The translations under genes and the position numbers were made by a program. The notes below the pieces were generated by a model. That model had not been told where the DNA came from. It did not search any database and was given only the letters and a program-made list of their open reading frames with translations. 21,737 nt of DNA, from positions 1-21,737 of the forward strand of contig JAEDNR010000027.1 in assembly GCA_016302405.1 (NCBI GenBank). The letters run 5' to 3'. The stretch comes from Oscillospiraceae bacterium (GTDB lineage Bacteria; Bacillota; Clostridia; Oscillospirales; Oscillospiraceae). Positions 6,592 to 12,783 of this stretch are shown here, piece by piece; position 1 is the stretch's first letter; every line of letters begins with the position of its first letter.

Positions 6592-8517
6592 ATGACGAAA
6601 AAACAGAAAAAGGTCCTGCTCAGAATCCTGATTTCGGCTGGCCTGCTTGTTATCCTGCAATGTATCCCCGCGGATCTCTGGAACCGGCTTGACGGCATCC
6701 TCTTCCCCGGGGCCGGGCGGGCGCTGCGCCTGCTGTGCTACCTCGCTGACTACCTGGTCATCGGCGGGGACATCCTGAAAAAAGCCCTCAAGGGCATCCG
6801 CAATAAACAGCTCCTGGACGAAAACTTCCTCATGGCCATTGCCACGGTGGGGGCCATGGCTCTGGCCATCTACGAAAACGGCGACTACCTGGAAGCCATC
6901 GCTGTCATGCTCTTCTACCAGATCGGCGAGCTGTTCCAGAGCGTTGCTGTGGGCCGGAGCCGCCGGAGTATCTCGGCCCTTATGGACATCCGCCCGGACT
7001 ATGCCAATGTGGAGGAAGACGGGGGGCTTGTCCGGGTGGACCCGGACGAGGTGGCGGTTGGCACGGTGATCGTGGTTCAGCCCGGCGAAAAGGTGCCCAT
7101 TGACGGCGTTGTCACTGAGGGTACCTCTTCTCTGAATACCGCCGCCCTCACCGGCGAGAGCCTGCCCCGGGACGTTAAGCCCGGGGAGGAGGTCATCAGC
7201 GGCTGCGTGAATATGACCGGGGTGCTGAAAGTCAGGACTACCCGGGAATTCGGGGAATCCACCGCCTCCAAGATCCTGGACCTGGTGGAAAACGCCAGCT
7301 CCCGGAAGTCCAGGTCCGAAAATTTCATTTCCAAATTCGCCCGGGTGTATACCCCGGCGGTGTGCGCCGCGGCCCTGGCCCTGTTCCTGGTGCCCCCGGT
7401 GGTACGGCTCGTGATGGGCCTTGCGCCGGAGTTTGGCAATTGGCTTTACCGGGCGCTGACCTTCCTGGTGGTGTCCTGCCCCTGCGCCCTGGTCATCAGC
7501 ATCCCACTGAGCTTCTTTGCCGGAATCGGCGGGGCCAGCCGGGCGGGTATCCTGGTCAAGGGCTCCAACTACCTGGAAACCTTGTCCAAGGTGGATACCG
7601 TGGTCTTCGATAAGACCGGCACCCTGACCCAGGGGGTCTTCCAGGTCAGCGGCATCCACCATGCCAGCATGGAAGAAGGTAAGCTTTTGGAATACGCGGC
7701 GCTGGCGGAGAGCGCGTCGTCCCATCCCATCAGCCGGAGCATCCGCCAGGCCCATGGGGCCGAACCGGACCGCAGCCGGGTCACGGACATCGAGGAAAAG
7801 AGCGGCCACGGCGTGACGGCGAAGGTGGACGGCGTTCCCGTGGCAGCCGGAAACGGCAAGCTGATGGCGGCGCTTGGCATCCCCTACCGGGAGTGCGGCA
7901 GCGCCGGAACGGTGGTCCACATGGCGGTGGACGGGGACTACGCCGGACACATCCTGATCTCCGACCAGGTCAAGCCCCAGTCTGCCCAGGCCGTGACAGG
8001 GCTTCGCAAATGCGGTGTTGACCGGGTGGTTATGCTCACGGGCGACGAGGAAAAAGCGGCGGCCCAGACGGCAAAAGAGCTGGGCATCCGGGAAGTCTAC
8101 GCTTCCCTGCTCCCCGGTGACAAGGTGGAAAAGGTGGAGCAGCTTCTGACCGGTGAGAAAAAGGGCAGAAAGCTTGCCTTCGTGGGCGACGGGATCAACG
8201 ACGCCCCGGTGCTGTCCCGGGCGGATGTGGGCATCGCCATGGGGGCCATGGGCTCCGATGCGGCCATCGAGGCGGCGGATGTGGTGCTCATGGACGACGA
8301 CCCCAGGAAGCTGGTCCAGGCCATCGCCATTGCCCGGAAGACCCTGGGCATTGTGTACGAGAATATCGTCTTTGCCATTGGCATCAAGCTTTTGTGCCTG
8401 CTGCTGGTGGCGGTGGGAGCTGCGGGCATGTGGCTGGCGGTGTTTGCCGACGTAGGGGTCATGGTCCTTGCGGTGCTGAACGCCATCCGGGCGCTGTTTG
8501 TAAAGAAGCTGCAATAA
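6592..8517 (+). CDS. P1B-type Zn/Cd/Pb-exporting ATPase
   Basis: A 641-residue heavy-metal P-type ATPase that pumps divalent soft metals out of the cytoplasm. It has the actuator motif TGES (187-190), the transmembrane metal motif SCPCALVISIP (CPC at 296-298, the CPCxxxxSxP form of P1B-2 pumps), the phosphorylation site DKTGTLT (Asp340), the P1B SSHP signature (377-379), GDGINDAPV (533-541) and a late-helix ADVG (Asp620), as in ZntA/CadA. It has no N-terminal HMA domain, which is supplied as a separate upstream gene. GGAGGG lies 6 nt before the ATG. Closest named relatives would be cadA or zntA; substrate choice among Zn, Cd and Pb cannot be read from sequence. It probably shares the promoter at 5870 unless the repeat island interrupts transcription. 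Confidence 0.95.
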   Translation: MTKKQKKVLLRILISAGLLVILQCIPADLWNRLDGILFPGAGRALRLLCYLADYLVIGGDILKKALKGIRNKQLLDENFLMAIATVGAMALAIYENGDYLEAIAVMLFYQIGELFQSVAVGRSRRSISALMDIRPDYANVEEDGGLVRVDPDEVAVGTVIVVQPGEKVPIDGVVTEGTSSLNTAALTGESLPRDVKPGEEVISGCVNMTGVLKVRTTREFGESTASKILDLVENASSRKSRSENFISKFARVYTPAVCAAALALFLVPPVVRLVMGLAPEFGNWLYRALTFLVVSCPCALVISIPLSFFAGIGGASRAGILVKGSNYLETLSKVDTVVFDKTGTLTQGVFQVSGIHHASMEEGKLLEYAALAESASSHPISRSIRQAHGAEPDRSRVTDIEEKSGHGVTAKVDGVPVAAGNGKLMAALGIPYRECGSAGTVVHMAVDGDYAGHILISDQVKPQSAQAVTGLRKCGVDRVVMLTGDEEKAAAQTAKELGIREVYASLLPGDKVEKVEQLLTGEKKGRKLAFVGDGINDAPVLSRADVGIAMGAMGSDAAIEAADVVLMDDDPRKLVQAIAIARKTLGIVYENIVFAIGIKLLCLLLVAVGAAGMWLAVFADVGVMVLAVLNAIRALFVKKLQ

Positions 8518-8525
8518 GAAAACGT

Positions 8526-8554
8526 CCCGGCGGTTTACACCGCCGGGCATTTTT
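8526..8554 (+). terminator. Terminator of the metal ATPase gene
   Basis: An 8-bp stem (8526-8533 with 8540-8547), a 6-nt loop and a T run (8550-8554), directly after the stop codon. Confidence 0.9.
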
Positions 8555-8696
8555 AATTGACAATTGAAAATTGACAATTAAGGAATCCCTTCGGGATGAT
8601 TTTTAATAAATAATTTGGGCAAAACAATAGGAATTATATCAAAATCGTCCCGTAGGGACACAATAATTGTCAACTGTCAATTGTCAATTGTCAATT
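8555..8696. repeat. Family T element: inverted 7-bp-period arrays with hairpins
   Basis: The left arm (8555-8580) holds TTGACAA-type units with period 7, then a hairpin ATCCC-TTC-GGGAT (8585-8597). The right arm (8664-8696) is the inverted array, preceded by GTCCC-GTA-GGGAC (8647-8659). The rest of the spacer up to spoIIE (8697-8923) shows no gene, only a short ATCTTATATC-like string near 8711-8730. Confidence 0.85.
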
Positions 8697-8923
8697 CGGC
8701 GGAGCCATACACTATCTTATATCTTATGTCTCCCGCCCGCCCTGTGGGCAGATTTTTTTGCCCTGTTTCCAACCGCCCGCCGCTTCGACTGCTTTATTTT
8801 CCGGGATGTGGTAGAGTTTTCCCATGGAAACACCCGATCCTCCTGCGCCTGCGGGGGCTTCCCCGCTGTCTTGATGATATGGAGGCGGCGCTTCCCCATT
8901 ACAAAGGAAAGGCAGTGAAGCAA

Positions 8924-10816
8924 ATGATGGTTTCTGTGGAAACGGTGCTGCTGCGTGGTAAGCGGCGGATGGAACAGTGGTTTCGCAGTCCCTGGGTCCG
9001 GATTGCCGCCTGGGGGCTGGGGGCCTTCCTGGGGGCCCTGGTACTGGCGGCGGGGGCGGTCCAGGGAAAACCGCAGCCCATCGCCTTAGGGCTGACCGCC
9101 GCCGTGCCGGAGCTGTACTGCATCCCCGCGGCCTTGGGCAGCGCCCTGGGCTTTCAGCTGTTCTGGGGCAGCGCCGGCTGGCAGGGGGTTACCTGGTCGG
9201 TGTGCGCCCTGGCCCTGCGGATAGGCCTGGATACCTGGTATCACGGTGACCAGCGGGCAGGACACCTGGCGGCAGGGACGGCCTGCCTGGTCTCCGCCGT
9301 GGGGCTCATCTTCCAGCTCTGGCTGGGGGACAATACCACCGTGGGCATGTATATCCTGCGCATCCTCATCGGCGCCGGGAGCGTGTGGCTGTTCACACGA
9401 TGTATGGTGGGCAGGAGCGGGGTTGCCCGGTATCTGGCCTTTGGTACGGGAGTGCTGACCCTGGCGGGGGTGAGAAGTCCGGGCTGGTGCAACCTGGGGC
9501 TGCTGGCTGCCGGGGTTCTCGCAGGTGCGGAGGCCCTCCCGGCAGCTGCCATGGCAGGGCTGGGCCTGGACCTTGCGGGAATCACCCAGGCAAGCATGAC
9601 TGCAGCCCTGTGCCTGTCTGCCTTTTTCCGGCTGCTTCCCATGAAAAGCCCCTGGCGGCGGATGCTGGCCCCGGGCTGTGCCTGCCTGACGGTGATGGTC
9701 CTGGATGGCAGTGTGGAATTTCCGTACCTGGTTCCCGTAGCTGTGGGGGGCGTCCTGGGGGCCATGCTTCCCTGGAGCCTGGACCCCTTAAGCCGGCATA
9801 CGGGCACGGGGGCGGCCCAGGTGCAGCTGGAGCAGCTGGCCCGGACCATGGGCACCCTGCAGCGGGAAATGCTGGATCTGTCCCCACCCGAAATCGACGA
9901 GAACGCGGTGGCGGACCGGGTCCGCATAAACGCCTGCGGCACCTGCTCCGCCCGGGAGCACTGCCCGGAAAAGGACAAAATCACATCCGAGATTTTCCGG
10001 GACCCCTTCCGGGTGGAATGCAGGAAGCCGGGGCGGCTGCTGGCGGAGCTGCGCCGGGGCCGGGAGCAGCTTCGCTGGATGCATGCCGACCGGGTCCGGC
10101 AGGGAGAATACCGGGCTGTCCTGCTGCAGCAATACGGCTTTCTGGCGGACACCCTCAGGACCATGGCGGACCGGCTGCCGGGGGGCGGGGTCACGGCGCA
10201 GGCCCGGTTCCGGCTTCAGGTATCCTCCCGCTCCCGGAAAAAGGAGGCATCGGATGGGGACCGGTGCACAGCCTTTCCGGGACCGGGTGTGCGCTACTTT
10301 GTGCTCCTGTGCGACGGCATGGGCACGGGGCTGGGGGCGGCCCAGGCGGCGGAGGACGCGTCGGCACTTCTGCGGAGGCTGCTGCGGGGCGGTGTCCCTG
10401 CCCAGCACGCCCTGGGGTGCCTCCACGCGCAGCTGACCCTGGGGAGCCGTGCCGGGGCGGTGACGGTGGACCTGGCGGAGATCCGGCTGGATACAGGCCA
10501 GGTGTCGCTCTATAAATGGGGGGCGGCGCCCAGTTATCTGATACGCCGGGGCCGGGCGGAAAAAATCGGGACAGCGGCACCGCCGCCGGGTTTTGGGGAA
10601 ACCCGGGAAACGGCAGCGCGGCTGTCCCTGTGCAGGGGGGAAGTGCTGGTGCTTATCAGTGATGGGGTAGAACTGGGACAGGCACCGGCATGGGCCGAAC
10701 AGGCATCGCAGATGCCCGCGGGAGAACTGGCGGAGCGGATCCTGCGCCAGAGCGCCGGAGAGGACGACGCCACCGCGGCGGTGATCCGATTGCTGCCCAC
10801 CAGCGTGGTTCCATAA
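8924..10816 (+). CDS. spoIIE: Stage II sporulation protein E (SpoIIE) serine phosphatase
   Basis: About 630 residues. The N-terminal ~260 residues are strongly hydrophobic with multiple membrane segments. A linker region follows with a Cys cluster (NACGTCSAREHCPEKD). The C-terminal PP2C-type phosphatase has the metal-binding motifs LLCDGMGTG (Asp464), LISDGVELG (Asp580) and GEDDATAAV (Asp614/615). SpoIIE dephosphorylates the anti-anti-sigma factor SpoIIAA, which frees sigma-F in the forespore, and also binds the polar septum through FtsZ. The ATG at 8924 is chosen because a purine-rich AAAGGAAAGG lies about 11 nt upstream; ATG 8879 lacks a ribosome site, and a frame extension to 8615 reads through a repeat. 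It is shorter than the 827-residue B. subtilis protein, mostly in the middle region. It is monocistronic here. Confidence 0.93.
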   Translation: MMVSVETVLLRGKRRMEQWFRSPWVRIAAWGLGAFLGALVLAAGAVQGKPQPIALGLTAAVPELYCIPAALGSALGFQLFWGSAGWQGVTWSVCALALRIGLDTWYHGDQRAGHLAAGTACLVSAVGLIFQLWLGDNTTVGMYILRILIGAGSVWLFTRCMVGRSGVARYLAFGTGVLTLAGVRSPGWCNLGLLAAGVLAGAEALPAAAMAGLGLDLAGITQASMTAALCLSAFFRLLPMKSPWRRMLAPGCACLTVMVLDGSVEFPYLVPVAVGGVLGAMLPWSLDPLSRHTGTGAAQVQLEQLARTMGTLQREMLDLSPPEIDENAVADRVRINACGTCSAREHCPEKDKITSEIFRDPFRVECRKPGRLLAELRRGREQLRWMHADRVRQGEYRAVLLQQYGFLADTLRTMADRLPGGGVTAQARFRLQVSSRSRKKEASDGDRCTAFPGPGVRYFVLLCDGMGTGLGAAQAAEDASALLRRLLRGGVPAQHALGCLHAQLTLGSRAGAVTVDLAEIRLDTGQVSLYKWGAAPSYLIRRGRAEKIGTAAPPPGFGETRETAARLSLCRGEVLVLISDGVELGQAPAWAEQASQMPAGELAERILRQSAGEDDATAAVIRLLPTSVVP

Positions 10817-10852
10817 TAGCACATTCTTTTTAAAAAGCCTGTCGCAATGAAG

Positions 10853-10911
10853 CAGTTGACAGTGGACAGTTGACAGTGGACAGTTAAGGTGCCGCTTCGC
10901 GGCGGATTTTT
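10853..10911. repeat. Family T single arm (TTGACAG/TGGACAG array)
   Basis: Four or five 7-bp units alternating TTGACAG and TGGACAG (10853-10886) are followed by the hairpin GCCGC-TTC-GCGGC (10891-10903) and GATTTTTA. No inverted partner arm is found nearby. Confidence 0.75.
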
Positions 10912-10954
10912 AGTCGCGCTCACGGGTTGTTCCATTCCGCAGGGAACGTTATTT

Positions 10955-11059
10955 TGTCGTTCCGCAAGTCGGGGTGTGGCAATCTCCCTCGTCATCGATA
11001 CTGGGGGGAATTTGTACTCCCCCCGCCCTGCGGGCACCCCCCTCATAAATGCGGGGGGC
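10955..11059. repeat. Family A fragment followed by a G/C-run palindrome
   Basis: 10955-10998 resembles family A (TGTCGTTCCGCAAGTC...GTGTGGCAATCTCC). Bases 11037-11059 are an exact 23-bp reverse complement of 12296-12318, with C and G runs around TCATAAATG. No gene is visible in the 321-bp spacer 10817-11137. Confidence 0.7.
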
Positions 11060-11079
11060 GAGGTACCAGCCACCCGCAC

Positions 11080-11112
11080 AAAAAAGACAGCCCTGTCCGC
11101 TTAGACAGGGCT
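11080..11112 (-). terminator. Terminator of the Trp-rich membrane protein gene
   Basis: A 9-bp stem (11089-11097 with 11104-11112) followed on the minus strand by GTCTTTTTTG. Confidence 0.9.
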
Positions 11113-11137
11113 GCTTCTGGTGTTAAGGATAGCGTAA

Positions 11138-12196
11138 TTACTCCGCCCGGGCCATGGCTTCCTTGTAGTCCTTGGTGCCCACGAAGATCTCCTGCTTGTA
11201 GGGATTGCGCTTCAGGGCAATGGAGCGCTTGATGATGACGCCCAGGCACAGCACGTTGACGGCAAAGGCCAGGATGGCAAACAGCCCCTGGGCTCTGGGA
11301 TCGGCGGCCGCGGGGGCGGTGTCGGCGGTCATTTCCAGAGCGTAGCGGTACTGTCCAGCGTAGATGGTGGGCAGCACGGAGAAGGGTGCGGCAATCTGGA
11401 ACAGGGGCACCACTTGGGCGAACATGCACCAGATGCCCAGGGTGTTGGCTCGGTTCTGGATCCAGCCGCCCTTGTTCCACATGAGGGCAGCCACGGTGGG
11501 AGCCAGCAGCAGAGCAAGGCCGCAGTACCAGGAATGGGTGGGCAGGTTCAGGTAGGTGTAGGTGAAGTTCCACACATCGTAGGCCACAATATACCAGATG
11601 GTCATATCGGGCCAGAGCATGTCGTCATGCTTCTTGGAGGAATAGATACCCCACCAGCCGGTCATGCAGAAGATGTTCAGAAGACCCGCCAGGGCGTTGA
11701 GCCAGTTCCACCAGCCGCCGTAGAGCCAAACGCCCTCGGAGGAATACCACCAGCCGCCGCCCAGGACGGAGGCGCCGCCGTTTGCCACGGCCTGAGCGCC
11801 CTTGATGGCGGACTCCACATCGGAGAAGTTGGCGATCATGATGTTGATGGCCACGATGACAAAGGGGAAGGGCTTGAACCAGTCGTATTTGCCCAGGCCC
11901 TCCTTGTACTTGAGCATCATGAAGCCGATGCACCCGGCGCAGGCGGCGTAGAGCTTGGCGTAGTGGAACCAGCTGTTCATGTACAGGTAGGTCTGATTCT
12001 TCAGAGCCCAGGGCATACCCAGTCCGGCGCAGACGGCGATGACGATGAAGTACACCGTGAGGGCTCCCAGGATCACGCCGAAGATGGCAATGCCGCCCTT
12101 TTTGGTTCTGCGGGCGATCTCATTGGTGATGATAAGGCCCGCGAAGACCAGGCACCAGCCAAGGATCTGCCACATGCTTTCAATTTGGAATAACAT
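11138..12196 (-). CDS. Trp-rich polytopic membrane protein, possibly DUF5692 family
   Basis: A 352-residue integral membrane protein with roughly nine or ten hydrophobic segments and an unusual density of Trp and Tyr, for example GGGWWYSSEGVWLYGGWWNWLN (first part of a 160-180 segment) and SWYCGLALL. It starts with MLFQIESMWQILGWCLVFAG, without a cleavable signal. The overall look matches the uncharacterised DUF5692 proteins as I recall them, but I cannot confirm that. No cofactor or transporter motif is recognised. GGAG lies 10 nt before the ATG, and a perfect 8-bp hairpin (12218-12238) stands just upstream of it. It is on the same strand as hypA and the Fe-S oxidoreductase but 235 bp beyond them, with repeats between, so co-transcription is uncertain. 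Confidence 0.75.
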   Translation of the reverse strand: MLFQIESMWQILGWCLVFAGLIITNEIARRTKKGGIAIFGVILGALTVYFIVIAVCAGLGMPWALKNQTYLYMNSWFHYAKLYAACAGCIGFMMLKYKEGLGKYDWFKPFPFVIVAINIMIANFSDVESAIKGAQAVANGGASVLGGGWWYSSEGVWLYGGWWNWLNALAGLLNIFCMTGWWGIYSSKKHDDMLWPDMTIWYIVAYDVWNFTYTYLNLPTHSWYCGLALLLAPTVAALMWNKGGWIQNRANTLGIWCMFAQVVPLFQIAAPFSVLPTIYAGQYRYALEMTADTAPAAADPRAQGLFAILAFAVNVLCLGVIIKRSIALKRNPYKQEIFVGTKDYKEAMARAE

Positions 12197-12217
12197 GGTT
12201 GATACACTCCTTTTTTG

Positions 12218-12238
12218 CCGGAAGCTTTCCGCTTCCGG
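12218..12238 (-). other. Hairpin in the leader of the Trp-rich membrane protein gene
   Basis: CCGGAAGC (12218-12225) pairs with GCTTCCGG (12231-12238) around a 5-nt loop, about 8 bp upstream of the Shine-Dalgarno site on the minus strand. It is not followed by a T run on that strand, so it is not a terminator for hypA; it may stabilise the mRNA or affect translation. Confidence 0.5.
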
Positions 12239-12295
12239 GATTCTCTTTTTCTACCGGAAATCCAATAGTGCGCACCCGGCGGCGCAGCCGCCCTT

Positions 12296-12419
12296 GCCCC
12301 CCGCATTTATGAGGGGGGGAACCAGTTCGCAAACTGGTATCGGGGGGAGCCCGTACAAGCGGCTGCGTTCTCAATAACGTGTCATTCCGAGCCAGTGTGC
12401 GCTACTTTATCGCAATGAC
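12296..12419. repeat. G/C-run palindrome and family A mini-element
   Basis: 12296-12318 is the inverted 23-bp partner of 11037-11059. A hairpin AACCAGTTCGCAAACTGGT (near 12320) follows. 12380-12419 is a short family A copy opening TGTCATTCCGAGCCAG and closing ATCGCAATGAC. Confidence 0.7.
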
Positions 12420-12431
12420 CTTAAAACCCAG

Positions 12432-12782
12432 CTACACCCCTTCGATTTCCTTGATATTCAATTCGTTTCCCGACACCAGGAAGGTGCTTTCCCCGCCGCA
12501 ATAGGGGCACGTTTTCCCGTGCTGTACCGTGGCGTAGGTTTTCCGGCAGTCCTCGCACACCGAAACCCCGGGGAGAATCTGGCACCGGAGGACGGAATCC
12601 CGGAGAATCCCGGCGTCCGCCCGGTTAACCGACCACTTCCAGCAGCTTTCCAGGTAGTCAAAGACCACCCCGGAGACTTCGCCCACTTCCAAGGTTACCG
12701 CGCTGACCCTGGTGAGGTTCTGCTCCCGGCCCACTTCCTTCACGGTTTTCATCACATGGGTCACAATTCCCAGCTCGTGCAT
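12432..12782 (-). CDS. hypA: HypA-family nickel metallochaperone
   Basis: A 116-residue HypA/HybF protein. It has the N-terminal Ni site MHEL (His2, Glu3) and a zinc site formed by C76-x2-C79 and C92-x2-C95 (CEDC...CPYC), then the conserved ending SGNELNIKEIE. The family delivers nickel, with HypB, to the large subunit of [NiFe] hydrogenases and in some species to urease. Its start is 1 nt after the stop codon of the upstream oxidoreductase, which implies translational coupling. No hydrogenase subunit, HypB or urease gene is in the window. It could serve a distant hydrogenase, or the oxidoreductase next to it. Confidence 0.93.
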   Translation of the reverse strand: MHELGIVTHVMKTVKEVGREQNLTRVSAVTLEVGEVSGVVFDYLESCWKWSVNRADAGILRDSVLRCQILPGVSVCEDCRKTYATVQHGKTCPYCGGESTFLVSGNELNIKEIEGV

Positions 12783-12783
12783 A

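Noticed and set aside
6562..8577. A 671-residue open frame opposite the metal ATPase
   Set aside because: It is the antisense shadow of a clear P-type ATPase, with low-complexity His/Gly/Gln-rich translation and no recognisable domain.
8615..8923. The N-terminal extension of SpoIIE
   Set aside because: It reads through half of a family T element and unstructured spacer; SpoIIE-like sequence begins only after 8924.
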